This document shows positions 40,754-49,339 of a DNA stretch of 64,000 nt, piece by piece. The first letter of the stretch is position 1, and every line of letters begins with the position of its first letter. The notes below the pieces were generated by a model. That model saw only the letters and a list, made by a program, of their open reading frames with translations, was not told the DNA's origin and did no database searches. The stretch lies in the NCBI GenBank assembly GCA_041390905.1, contig JAWKPA010000019.1, positions 1 through 64,000 on the forward strand, given 5' to 3'. This stretch comes from JACKCD01 sp041390905. GTDB taxonomy: Bacteria > Chloroflexota > Anaerolineae > Promineifilales > Promineifilaceae. The translations under genes and the position numbers were made by a program.

Positions 40754-40821
40754 TTGACAGGATTTACAGGATTTACAGGATTGTACGTTTTTAATCCTGT
40801 TAATCCTGTTAATCCTGTCAG
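40754..40821. repeat. Tandem-arm hairpin, ACAGGATTT nonamer family
   Basis: TTGACAGGATTTACAGGATT then TACAGGATT on the left; three TTAATCCTG units ending AATCCTGTCA on the right. It fills the gap to the oxidoreductase gene. Confidence 0.92.
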
Positions 40822-40835
40822 AGATCAGGAAAACT

Positions 40836-42428
40836 ATGTCAGAAATAGCAAAATATGATGCAATTGTGATTGGTGGGGGACACAACGGGCTGGTGAATGC
40901 GGCCTATTTGGCAAAAAGCGGCCTCAAAACCGTCGTGCTGGAGCGGCGGCATCTGGTGGGCGGGGCGGCCATTACCGAGGAGCTGCTGCCGGGCTTTCAA
41001 TTCACCACCTTCTCCTACGCCATCAGCCTGCTGCGCCCCGATATTGTCCACGATTTGGAGCTGGTGAAGCACGGGATGATGGTGCTGCCGATGCCCACCA
41101 CCTTTGCCCCGATGGAAAACGGCGATTATCTGGAGTTTGGCGCGGATGATTATTTTAACTACCATCAAATTGCCCGCCATTCACGCAAAGATGCCGAAGC
41201 CTACGCCGATTACAGCCACATGATGGGGCAGGTGTGCCAGTTGCTCAAGCCGCTGTTGAGCGACATTCCGCCCAACATTTTGAGTGATGAGCCGGAGGAG
41301 GTGGCGCGGCGGGCGCGGCTGGCGGCGCATTTGGGCGGGGCTGATGGCAAGGTGCTGACGATGCTGACGCGGCTGCTGACGGGCAGCGCGGCGGAAATTC
41401 TGGATGATTATTTTGAGTCCGACATCATCAAGGGGTTTTTGTCGTCGTCGGGGATTATTGGCACAAAGGTTGGCCCCCGTTCGCAGGGGTCGGGGCTGGT
41501 GCTGTTGTTCCATTCGCTGGGGGAAATTGACGGCACGTTTGGTGAGTGGGGGTTCCACAAGCGGGGCAACGGCGGCTTTACGCAGACGGTGGCGCGGGCG
41601 GCGCAGGCGTTTGGGGCGGAGATTCGGCTAAATACGGCCGTTTCGCAACTCATCACCCGCAATGGAACGGCCGTTGGCGTGGCGCTGGAAAACGGCGACG
41701 AACTGTACGCCGACACCATCGTCAGCGCCCTCGACCCGCGCCGCACCTTTTTGCAACTGGCCGACCCGCGTGAACTGCCCAGCGATTTGGTGACCAATAT
41801 CGAAAAGTTCAAATTCCAGGGGACATCGGCCAAGGTTAACTTTGCCCTCGATGGCCTGCCAACGTATCCGGCGCTGCCCAACCGCACCGATATGTATCGT
41901 GGCTTTATCAACGTGGGGCCGAGCATGGATTATCTGGAGCGGGCGTTTGATGATGCCAAATATGGGACGTTTAGTAAACGGCCGTATCTCGACTGCTGCA
42001 TCCAATCTATGATTGACCCCGATATGACCCCGCCCGGCAAACACATCATGTCTTGCTTTGTGCAATATACGCCATACAAACTGAAGGACAGCGATTGGGA
42101 TACAGAGCGGGAAAATTTGGGCGACACCGTGCAGAAAACGTTTGAATCCTTTTTCCCCAACTTCAGCGACCTGATTTTGCACCGCGAAGTGGTGACACCG
42201 CTGGATATTGAGCGCAAGGTAGGGTTGAGCGAGGGCAACATTTTTGCCGGGGAGTTTTTGACCCCGCAAATGTACTTTTTCCGCCCGGCGGCCGGCTGGA
42301 ATCAATATCGTACCCCCATCAAGGGGTATTATCAGTGTGGTTCCGGCACCCACCCCGGCGGCTGTGTGATGGGCGCACCGGGTCAACTGGCGGCACGGCA
42401 AATTTTGGGCGATTTGCAGAAGGGTTAA
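40836..42428 (+). CDS. Phytoene desaturase-like FAD oxidoreductase (CrtI/PYROXD2 group)
   Basis: 530 residues. N-terminal FAD motif A-I-V-I-G-G-G-H-N-G-L-V-N-A-A-Y-L-A-K-S-G, then E-R-R-H-L-V-G-G-A-A-I-T-E-E, and the C-terminal P-G-G-C-V-M-G-A-P-G flavin motif. The G-G-G-H-N-G-L-V form is typical of the PYROXD2-like group, not true carotenoid desaturases, and there are no carotenoid genes around. It is in an apparent operon with the Lrp and GcvT-like genes, suggesting oxidation of the substrate or product of the demethylation step. Confidence 0.85.
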   Translation: MSEIAKYDAIVIGGGHNGLVNAAYLAKSGLKTVVLERRHLVGGAAITEELLPGFQFTTFSYAISLLRPDIVHDLELVKHGMMVLPMPTTFAPMENGDYLEFGADDYFNYHQIARHSRKDAEAYADYSHMMGQVCQLLKPLLSDIPPNILSDEPEEVARRARLAAHLGGADGKVLTMLTRLLTGSAAEILDDYFESDIIKGFLSSSGIIGTKVGPRSQGSGLVLLFHSLGEIDGTFGEWGFHKRGNGGFTQTVARAAQAFGAEIRLNTAVSQLITRNGTAVGVALENGDELYADTIVSALDPRRTFLQLADPRELPSDLVTNIEKFKFQGTSAKVNFALDGLPTYPALPNRTDMYRGFINVGPSMDYLERAFDDAKYGTFSKRPYLDCCIQSMIDPDMTPPGKHIMSCFVQYTPYKLKDSDWDTERENLGDTVQKTFESFFPNFSDLILHREVVTPLDIERKVGLSEGNIFAGEFLTPQMYFFRPAAGWNQYRTPIKGYYQCGSGTHPGGCVMGAPGQLAARQILGDLQKG

Positions 42429-42430
42429 TT

Positions 42431-42497
42431 GGGACGCAGATTTGCCTGATAAATACAGGTTTTTCACCGCTTTAAAATCAGGCAAATCTACGTTCTA
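42431..42497. repeat. Hairpin, GACGCAGATT family
   Basis: GGGACGCAGATTTGCCTGAT on the left, ATCAGGCAAATCTACGTTCT on the right (two changes), with an AT-rich loop. Downstream end of the plus-strand run; it may serve as a terminator between convergent genes. Confidence 0.9.
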
Positions 42498-42543
42498 TAT
42501 TGAAATTAGCCAGATCCAGTCAAGCCTCAACCCCGGCTAAATG

Positions 42544-43275
42544 TTAATGCACCGTAATCGTTACCTCATCGGCTGAAAGCGTCACCCACTTGGCCGTTGG
42601 TGATGATTCACAACTGCTCCGTGATTCGGCCAGGCAGATGGCAATACGCACCTTGTATACGCCCGGTTCGGGCAGGTTGATGTGGTCACGCCACCTAAGC
42701 CCTTCGGGTTTCGTCGTCGCATTTGACCAGCTAAACTGGAACAAATCCAGGCGATCCACGCCATCTTTACTTGGATACATGCCCAAGGCACCGTATTTCA
42801 CTTCCACGCGATTGGGGTTGTGCAGCTCAAATTGAAACCAGATGTCCTGGTTGACCGCATAGGTCAGGCTGCCTTCAACCAAAAAGGTGGCCGTCAGGCC
42901 AAACGCATCGGGCGCGGGAACGGGGGTGGCGGTGGGTATGGCTGTGGGTGGCGGCAAGGTGGGTGGCACAGCGGTGGGCAAAGGTGTGGTGGTGGGAACT
43001 GGGGTGTCCGTAGGTACGGGCGTGTCGGTGGCAAGGGGTGTGGGGGAAGCGGTGGCGGTGGCGACGGGTGTGGGGCTGGCGGGGGCACCGATGGTGTTCA
43101 CGGGGGTGGGGACAAGGGTGGGAGCCAGGGTGGGTGCGGTTGTGGGGGTGGGTTGGAGGTTGGAAACGGCCGTTTCTGCCCCACTCTCCGTCACCGGCAC
43201 ATCTGGCTCATTGCTACACCCCAGTAAAAAGGCCATCATCACGATGGCCGCTACAACCAAACTAATTCTAAACAT
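42544..43275 (-). CDS. Secreted lipoprotein with Pro/Thr-rich stalk and beta-rich C-terminal domain
   Basis: 243 residues from the ATG at 43275 (M-F-R-I-S-L-V-V); the longer upstream frame is not supported. Signal peptide with lipobox F-L-L-G-C (Cys about 19), a P/T/V-rich stalk (about 40-130), then a domain of about 105 residues with F-L-V-E-G-S-L-T-Y, W-F-Q-F-E-L-H-N-P-N-R-V and I-N-L-P-E-P-G-V-Y-K-V-R-I-A-I-C. The domain is not assigned to a named family; it looks like an immunoglobulin-type sandwich. Two or three Cys near the end may form a disulfide. Outer-surface location is likely; function unknown. Confidence 0.75.
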   Translation of the reverse strand: MFRISLVVAAIVMMAFLLGCSNEPDVPVTESGAETAVSNLQPTPTTAPTLAPTLVPTPVNTIGAPASPTPVATATASPTPLATDTPVPTDTPVPTTTPLPTAVPPTLPPPTAIPTATPVPAPDAFGLTATFLVEGSLTYAVNQDIWFQFELHNPNRVEVKYGALGMYPSKDGVDRLDLFQFSWSNATTKPEGLRWRDHINLPEPGVYKVRIAICLAESRSSCESSPTAKWVTLSADEVTITVH

Positions 43276-43519
43276 TGTTCGTTTATCTCTCCTAAACTTT
43301 AAAACTCTACCTTCCGCTAACTGGCATATGACAAAAACAGAATGTCGGCATCGGAATGGAAAACCCGCTCCATATGCCACCAATTGTCGAACTAACGATG
43401 TTCGTTCTCGCATCAATTGTATCTGGGTTGTAGGTTGGCACAAATTTAGAGGCGGGTGGGTTTGGGGTATGGTCGAAGCACTTTGACAAGAGCGTGTCGT
43501 ATATGGTAATGGCTTCGGA

Positions 43520-43558
43520 CATTGCTTTTACGTCGGTATCGTATACAATACCGATATG
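43520..43558 (+). promoter_or_regulatory. Promoter and overlapping operator of the PIN/RHH pair
   Basis: TCGGTAT (43533-43539) and ATACCGA (43548-43554) form an inverted repeat ending one base before the ATG at 43556. Inside it is a -10-like TACAAT (43544-43549), with TTGCTT about 16 bases upstream as a weak -35. This geometry puts transcription start at about the A of the ATG, with no ribosome-binding site, so the operon may be leaderless and autorepressed by the antitoxin. Confidence 0.6.
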
Positions 43559-43984
43559 AGTGTGCCGCAAATCGTCCTGGACACCAACATTCTCATTACC
43601 GCTCAACGTTCACGGCGTGGGGCTTCAGCCAAACTACTTTCGCTGCTTGGTCTTGGCCTGTTTAATGCTCATCTCTCAGTAGCGTTAGTTTTGGAATATG
43701 AAGATGTCTTGTTGCGACACCGCCTTGAGCTAGGGTTAACACAGGACGATGTTGCTGATTTAGTAGACGCGCTTTGTGCTTTGTGCATTCCACACGAAAT
43801 TCATTACCTGTGGCGACCTTACTTGCGTGATCCAGGCGACGACTTTGTACTTGAATTGGCTGTCGCCGCTAGATGCCAATACATTGTGACGTTCAATCAG
43901 CGCGATTTTATCGGTACAGAACGCTTTGGGATTCAAACCATTACGCCCAGTGAATTCTTGAAGTTAATTGGAGCAATATCATGA
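43556..43984 (+). CDS. PIN-domain toxin (putative RNase)
   Basis: 142 residues of the PIN_3 type. Acidic metal-binding residues: Asp in V-L-D-T-N-I-L-I near 8, E-Y-E-D near 50, Asp in R-D-P-G-D-D-F-V-L-E near 94, and Asp in T-F-N-Q-R-D-F near 121. It would cleave RNA when freed from its partner. Its stop overlaps the antitoxin start by four bases (ATGA), with toxin first, the less common gene order. AT-rich relative to neighbours and free of ACGGCCGT. Confidence 0.9.
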   Translation: MSVPQIVLDTNILITAQRSRRGASAKLLSLLGLGLFNAHLSVALVLEYEDVLLRHRLELGLTQDDVADLVDALCALCIPHEIHYLWRPYLRDPGDDFVLELAVAARCQYIVTFNQRDFIGTERFGIQTITPSEFLKLIGAIS

Positions 43985-44220
43985 GTGTGTTAAGTTTACG
44001 ATTACCGACATCGGTTCATGAGCAACTGCGTGAATTGGCTGCACGAGAGGGGGTCTCCATTAATCAGTTTATCACGTTGGCAATTGCCGAAAAAATGGCG
44101 ACTATCAACACCCAGGAGTATTTGCAAGAGCGTGCCAGGCGCGGGAGCCGTGAAAAACTGTTGGCTGTGCTTGCCAAGGCTCCAGATGTTGAACCAGACG
44201 AAGCGGATAAGTTGCCGTAA
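43981..44220 (+). CDS. Ribbon-helix-helix antitoxin
   Basis: 79 residues. N-terminal Arc/HicB-type ribbon-helix-helix: S-L-R-L-P-T-S-V-H-E-Q-L-R-E-L-A-A-R-E-G-V-S-I-N-Q-F at about 4-30; the C-terminal acidic/basic tail (R-A-R-R-G-S-R-E-K ... E-P-D-E-A-D) probably binds the PIN toxin. It likely represses the operon through the inverted repeat at 43533-43554. Confidence 0.88.
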   Translation: MSVLSLRLPTSVHEQLRELAAREGVSINQFITLAIAEKMATINTQEYLQERARRGSREKLLAVLAKAPDVEPDEADKLP

Positions 44221-44223
44221 TTG

Positions 44224-44278
44224 GAAAACGGCCGTTTTCTTAACGCAAGGAGGGAAAAACGGCCGTTTTTCCCTCCTT
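44224..44278. terminator. Two perfect ACGGCCGT-centred palindromes at a convergent junction
   Basis: GAAAACGG/CCGTTTTC at 44224-44239 and AAGGAGGGAAAAACGG/CCGTTTTTCCCTCCTT at 44247-44278, the latter a perfect 32-base palindrome. They lie between the antitoxin stop (44220) and the convergent dehydrogenase stop (44292), with A/T-runs around a GC core, as for a bidirectional Rho-independent terminator. Confidence 0.75.
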
Positions 44279-44291
44279 CACAATCTACACC

Positions 44292-46715
44292 CTACGCCTT
44301 CAACCGCGCATTCCCCGCATCATACGCCGCCTCCGCCAGCACCGTCGCCGCGCACCGCTCGCCCAAAATCTCAATCTCAAACGTCGTGCCAGGCTTGGTA
44401 AACTGCGGCCGCACATAGGCAAAGGCCAGACTCTTCTGCACCGTGTAGCCGTAGCCACCCGAAGTCGTCAGGCCAATTACTTGTCCCTCGTGGAAGACAG
44501 GTTCGCCACCAGCCACATCGGCATCGCTGACATTGACCTCGACATAGCACATCTGCAGGCGAGGTTCACGTTCTTTGGCAGCCAGTACCGCTTCTTTCCC
44601 CACAAACGCCTTATCCAGCCGCACAAACCGCTCCATCGCCGCCTCAACGGGCGTGATTTCATTCGTCAACTCCACCCCAAAACCCGCATACGCCTTCTCA
44701 ATGCGTAAGCTGTTCATGGCATACGTGCCAAAATCGGCCACACCAAATTCCTCACCAGCCGCCCACACCGCATCATACAACTCAGCCACCTGCGCCATCG
44801 GCACATGCAGCTCCCAGCCCAATTCGCCCACGTAGTTGACCCGCAAAGCCCGCACCGGAATGCCCGCCACCTCAATTTCCTTGCCATTGAGCCAGCGGAA
44901 AGAGGCGTTGGTCAAATCCTGGTCGGTCAGTTTGGACAATAGGTCACGGGAGTGGGGGCCAGCGACGATGAGGACGCTGTAATCCATGGTGATGTCGCGG
45001 ATGACCACATCCTCGCCCTCGCGCTGGGCAAAGGCCAGCAGATCGCCATCGCGCAGTTGGCAGAAGGAGGCGGAAAGGAGGTAGAAGCGATCTTCAGCCA
45101 GTCGAGTGATGGTGAATTCGGTTTGATAACGGCCGTTTTCCCCCAGCGCGTGCGTCAACACAATCCCCCCCACCTTCGGCAGCTTATTGGCGGTAATCCG
45201 ATCCAAAAAGGCCGCCGCATCCGCCCCCGACACATCCCACTTAGAAAAGCTGGGCAGTTCCATCACCCCCACCCGCTCTCGCACCGCCCGATGCTCGTCG
45301 CCAATGACGTCAAAAATATTGTTACGGCGGAAACCACATTCCTCCTCACGGCCGTCGGGGGAATACCATTTCGGCCGTTCCCAGCCAAAGCCCTCCGTAT
45401 GCACCGCCCCCTTCGCCTTCTGCTTTGCGTAAAGCGGCGTAGCCCGTGCGGGCCGCCCCTCTGGCCGCTCCTCCCCCGGCAGCACCAAATCATACATATC
45501 CCAATATTCCCGATGGGCTTTGGCATCGGTATAGGCTTTGTCGGCATAATCGCCAAAACGGCGCGGGTCCAGCCCCGTCATGTTAATCTCCGCATCCCCA
45601 TGCACCATCCACTGCGCCAAATATTTGCCACAGCCAGCCCCCTGCGCGATGCCAATGCTCGACCCCGTGCAGAGCCAGAAATTCTTCACACCAGGAGCCG
45701 GGCCAACCAGCGGGTTGCTGTCAATCGTATGCGAAATCGCGCCATTAATCACGCGCATAATCCCCACCGACTCAAAAATCGGCATCCGCTCCATCACCCG
45801 CTCTAGCCAGGGCATAATGCGGTCAAAGTCGGGGGCAAAAAGCTCGTTTTCCGCCTCCCACTTCTGCCCCACACCCGCCCATGCTTCCACCGTGTTGGCG
45901 CGTTCATAAATGCCAATCAGCCCCGAATTTTGCTCCTGCCGATAATAGGCGTTGGGGTACGGGTCGCGCATGACGGGCAGTTCCACGTCACGGGCAGCAA
46001 ATTCGGGAATCTCTTCGGTGACGACGTACTGGTGCAGCATGTTGGTGAATTGGGTCTTCACCCCCAACCAGGCGCTCACACGGTCGGCGTAACAGCCCGC
46101 CGCATTGACCACATGCTGGCAGGTGATGTCGCCGTTTTGGGTTCTGACCTTGAATTCGCCGTTGGGCAGCTTGTCTATGCCCAAAACGCGGTTGTATTTG
46201 TAGATGGTCGCCCCCATATTCCGCGCCCCAATCGCCATCGCATTGCAGCAGCTTGAGGGGTCTACATGGCCGTCGTCCAGCGTCCAGGCTCCGGCAATGA
46301 CCCCTTTGGTGTCCACGAAGGGGTTGAGTCGCCGAATTTCGTCGGGGCCGATGATCTCCATGCGGAAGCCGATGTTAGCGGCCGTTCCCTGCACCAATTT
46401 GAAATAATCCAGCTCCTCTTGGGAGAGGGCAAAGCGGATGCCGCCACAGCCGTGCCAGCCAGTGGCCTGCCCGGTCATCGCTTCCAATTTGGGGTAGAGG
46501 GTGTTGCCGTGATGGTGGATCATCGCCATGTTGTAGTTGGCGATGAAGCTGGGGCATTGCCCGGCCGCGTGCCAGGTGGAGCCGGAGGTGAGTTCCCCTT
46601 TTTCGATCAAAACGACATCATTGCCCCAGCCCTCCTCCGCCAGATGATACAGCAGCCCCACTCCCATCATACCGCCGCCGATGATGACGACTCGTGCGTG
46701 TGTTTTCATGTTCAT
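44292..46715 (-). CDS. FAD-dependent dehydrogenase-GcvT fusion (dimethylglycine/sarcosine dehydrogenase family)
   Basis: 807 residues, GAGGA before the ATG. N-terminal DAO domain with V-V-I-I-G-G-G-M-M-G-V-G near 10 and S-G-S-T-W-H-A-A-G-Q near 45, whose His matches the covalent flavin attachment of dimethylglycine dehydrogenase. FAO_M linker (about 380-430), folate-binding GCV_T domain (about 440-700, with V-A-G-P-H-S-R) and GCV_T_C (about 710-800). It oxidatively demethylates an N-methyl amine and passes the one-carbon unit to tetrahydrofolate. Paralogue at 46805. Confidence 0.9.
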   Translation of the reverse strand: MNMKTHARVVIIGGGMMGVGLLYHLAEEGWGNDVVLIEKGELTSGSTWHAAGQCPSFIANYNMAMIHHHGNTLYPKLEAMTGQATGWHGCGGIRFALSQEELDYFKLVQGTAANIGFRMEIIGPDEIRRLNPFVDTKGVIAGAWTLDDGHVDPSSCCNAMAIGARNMGATIYKYNRVLGIDKLPNGEFKVRTQNGDITCQHVVNAAGCYADRVSAWLGVKTQFTNMLHQYVVTEEIPEFAARDVELPVMRDPYPNAYYRQEQNSGLIGIYERANTVEAWAGVGQKWEAENELFAPDFDRIMPWLERVMERMPIFESVGIMRVINGAISHTIDSNPLVGPAPGVKNFWLCTGSSIGIAQGAGCGKYLAQWMVHGDAEINMTGLDPRRFGDYADKAYTDAKAHREYWDMYDLVLPGEERPEGRPARATPLYAKQKAKGAVHTEGFGWERPKWYSPDGREEECGFRRNNIFDVIGDEHRAVRERVGVMELPSFSKWDVSGADAAAFLDRITANKLPKVGGIVLTHALGENGRYQTEFTITRLAEDRFYLLSASFCQLRDGDLLAFAQREGEDVVIRDITMDYSVLIVAGPHSRDLLSKLTDQDLTNASFRWLNGKEIEVAGIPVRALRVNYVGELGWELHVPMAQVAELYDAVWAAGEEFGVADFGTYAMNSLRIEKAYAGFGVELTNEITPVEAAMERFVRLDKAFVGKEAVLAAKEREPRLQMCYVEVNVSDADVAGGEPVFHEGQVIGLTTSGGYGYTVQKSLAFAYVRPQFTKPGTTFEIEILGERCAATVLAEAAYDAGNARLKA

Positions 46716-46740
46716 TGTGTTCTCCTCATGTTGGGAATAC

Positions 46741-46800
46741 GTAGTGCGTAGTGCGTAGTGCGTAAATAGTCTTGGCTACGCACTACGCACTACGCACTAT
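46741..46800. repeat. Tandem-arm hairpin, GTAGTGC heptad family
   Basis: Three GTAGTGC units on the left and three GCACTAC units on the right, loop TAAATAGTCTTGG. The cleanest example of the tandem-arm design: exact heptads and exact complements. Confidence 0.95.
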
Positions 46801-46804
46801 CAAA

Positions 46805-49255
46805 TTACGCCTTCACTCTCTCAGATTTCGGGTCATAAAACGGCCGTAACGAAGCCCGCGCCGGAACCCGAACATTGGCTACTTCGATTTCATAACGGCC
46901 GTTATTCACAAAATCGGCCGTTACAATCTCCCCGCCATTCTTCACATACCCCAGCCCAATCGCCGCGCCAATGGTGTGGCCGAACATGCCCGAGGCGATG
47001 TAGCCCACCATTTCGCCGTTGCGCCAAATCGGTTCGTTGTGGTAGAGGAGGAAATTTTCATCCTCCAGGGCAAATTGGACGAGCCGTTTGGTGACACCTT
47101 GCTCTTTTTGTTGTTGCAGGCGGGAACGGCCGTTCAACTCCCCCGCCTTCCCCAACGCCACCGCAAACCCAACCCCCGCCTCAAACGGCGTATCCTCATC
47201 CGTCATATCATCCCCCCAATGGCGATACCCCTTCTCAATCCGCAGCGAATTCATGGCATGGTAGCCCGCATTGACCACGCCAAACTCCTCACCCGCCGCC
47301 ATAATCGCATCATACAACCCCTGGGCAAACTCCGTCGGCGCATTAATTTCCCAGCCCATCTCGCCCACGTAGGTCATGCGCGTCGCCCGCACCCGCGCAT
47401 ACGCCAAATCAATCTCCTGCGACGTGCCAAAGGGAAAAGCCGCGCTGGACAAATCGGCATCGGTCAGCTTGCTCAACAACGCCCGCGACTGCGGCCCCAT
47501 CACCCCCAACATCACATAACCCGACGTCACATCCGTCACCACCACAAACTCATCCGCCCGAATTTGGGCTTTGAGCCAGTTAAAGGTGCGGTTCTGCGTC
47601 GCCGCCGCATCCAGCAGATAAAACTCATCCGCCGCCAGTCGCGTCACCGTCACATCTCCCTCGATACCGCCCCGCTCGTTGAGCAATTGGGTGTAGGCCA
47701 CCTTGCCCACCGGCACGTCAATCTCGTTGCCACAAATCCGGTTCAGAAACGTCACCGCATCCCGCCCCTGAATCATAAATTTGCTAAAGGAGGATTGGTC
47801 AAAGACGGCGACTCGCTCGCGGGTGGCTGTGTGTTCAGCGGCGGAATGGTCGAACCAATTTTGACGGCCGTAACTATATTTGTACACCGGCTCCACACCA
47901 GCGGGGGCAAACCAATTCGGCCGTTCCCAGCCCGCCACCGTGCCAAAACAAGCCCCCTGCCCCTTCAGCCGATCATGCAACGCCGACTTCCGCACCTCGC
48001 GGCTCGTCTCAAACTGATAAAACGGCCAGTGCATGGCATAGAGCAGCCCCAGCCCCTCCGTCGTCCGGTCGCGCAAATAGTTGTAATTATTCATAAACGG
48101 GGCATTGCGCCGCACATCCACATCCCACAAATCCATCGGCGGATGCCCATTCACAATCCACTCCGCCAGCACCTTCCCCGCCCCACCCGAGGACTGAATA
48201 CCGATGGAGTTGAAGCCCGCCGCCACGTAAAAGTTCTTTAGCTCCGGTGCTTCGCCCAAATGATACCGATCATCTGGTGTAAAACTTTCCGGCCCATTAA
48301 AGAAGGTGTGGATGCCTGCCTCCTGCGTAATGGGCATTCGGTGTCCCATCGCGTCAAAAACATAATCCAGATGCTCCCAATCTTCGGGCAGGCGGATATA
48401 TTCCAAATGGTCGGGAATGCCGTTCATGCCCCAGGGTTTGGCCTTTGGCTCAAAAAATCCGGCCAAAATCGCCCCCATCTCTTCACGGTAATAGGTGTAG
48501 CCGCCGGGATCGCGCAAAATGGGCAAATCTTTTTGCAGCCCCGCAATCGGCTCGGTGATGATGTAAAAATGCTCGGCGGCGTGCAGCGGCACGTCTACCC
48601 CCGCCATTTTGCCCACTTCGCGCCCCCACATCCCAGCGCAGTTGATGGCGATTTCGCACTGGACTTCGCCCTGGTCGGTGAGGACGCTGGTGACACGGCC
48701 GTTTTTCTGCCCAATCCCCGTCACCTTCACCCCCTCCAAAATCGTCGCCCCATACATCTTGGCTCCCTTGGCAAAGGCCATCGTCGTGTCGGAGGGGTTG
48801 GTACGGCCGTCCCCTGGCAGCCACACCGCCCCCACCAAATCCTTGGCATTCATCAGCGGCCAATAAGCTGCTGCCTCTTGCGGCGTAATAATCTCCACCT
48901 CCAGGCCAAAGACCTTGGCCATCGAAGCCCCCCGCTTAAGCTCCTCAAATCGCTCCTGGTTATTGGCGATGGAGATGGAACCATTTTGCACAAAGCCCGT
49001 CTCCTGGCCTGTTTCGGCAGCCAAACCCGCCATCAATTTGGAGGTGTATTGCGCCAACTTGGTCATATTTTGCGTGGCGCGAAGCTGGCCGACCAGCCCG
49101 GCGGCGTGCCAGGTGGTGCCAGAAGTCAGCGTCTTTCGTTCCAGCAGCAGCACGTCCGTCATCCCCAGCTTGGTGAGGTGATAGGCCACGCTGCAACCAA
49201 CAATGCCGCCGCCGATGATGACGACCTGGCTGTGGGTGGGTAGTTTGTTTGTCAT
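46805..49255 (-). CDS. FAD-dependent dehydrogenase-GcvT fusion, second paralogue
   Basis: 816 residues from the ATG at 49255, preceded by GGAGTACC; 18 further upstream codons are hairpin-derived. Same architecture as its neighbour: V-V-I-I-G-G-G-I-V-G-C-S, T-S-G-T-T-W-H-A-A-G-L with the flavin-type His, FAO_M, GCV_T (L-G-V-M-G-P-Q-S-R near 640) and GCV_T_C. Two adjacent but clearly diverged paralogues suggest successive demethylations or two substrates. Several protein segments (K-N-G-R, T-A-V, N-G-R-Y) come from ACGGCCGT copies. Confidence 0.9.
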   Translation of the reverse strand: MTNKLPTHSQVVIIGGGIVGCSVAYHLTKLGMTDVLLLERKTLTSGTTWHAAGLVGQLRATQNMTKLAQYTSKLMAGLAAETGQETGFVQNGSISIANNQERFEELKRGASMAKVFGLEVEIITPQEAAAYWPLMNAKDLVGAVWLPGDGRTNPSDTTMAFAKGAKMYGATILEGVKVTGIGQKNGRVTSVLTDQGEVQCEIAINCAGMWGREVGKMAGVDVPLHAAEHFYIITEPIAGLQKDLPILRDPGGYTYYREEMGAILAGFFEPKAKPWGMNGIPDHLEYIRLPEDWEHLDYVFDAMGHRMPITQEAGIHTFFNGPESFTPDDRYHLGEAPELKNFYVAAGFNSIGIQSSGGAGKVLAEWIVNGHPPMDLWDVDVRRNAPFMNNYNYLRDRTTEGLGLLYAMHWPFYQFETSREVRKSALHDRLKGQGACFGTVAGWERPNWFAPAGVEPVYKYSYGRQNWFDHSAAEHTATRERVAVFDQSSFSKFMIQGRDAVTFLNRICGNEIDVPVGKVAYTQLLNERGGIEGDVTVTRLAADEFYLLDAAATQNRTFNWLKAQIRADEFVVVTDVTSGYVMLGVMGPQSRALLSKLTDADLSSAAFPFGTSQEIDLAYARVRATRMTYVGEMGWEINAPTEFAQGLYDAIMAAGEEFGVVNAGYHAMNSLRIEKGYRHWGDDMTDEDTPFEAGVGFAVALGKAGELNGRSRLQQQKEQGVTKRLVQFALEDENFLLYHNEPIWRNGEMVGYIASGMFGHTIGAAIGLGYVKNGGEIVTADFVNNGRYEIEVANVRVPARASLRPFYDPKSERVKA

Positions 49256-49272
49256 AGGTACTCCATTCAAGA

Positions 49273-49339
49273 TAGAGACTAAGGGACTGAGAAACTGGGA
49301 GACTTTCAATCTCTTAGTCTCCTAGTCTCTTAGTCTCTC
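49273..49339. repeat. Tandem-arm hairpin, GAGACTAAG family
   Basis: ATAGAGACTAAGGGACTGAG on the left, CTCTTAGTCTCCTAGTCTCT on the right. The right arm reaches into the 3' end of the upstream Lrp-type gene and encodes its last residues (E-R-L-R-D-stop). Confidence 0.9.

Noticed and set aside
46976..48241. Long plus-strand frame opposite the FAD-GcvT gene (and similar ones at 16192-17328, 12440-13108, 45000-45800)
   Set aside because: Their products lack any domain character and mirror the G+C-rich codon pattern of the true minus-strand genes.
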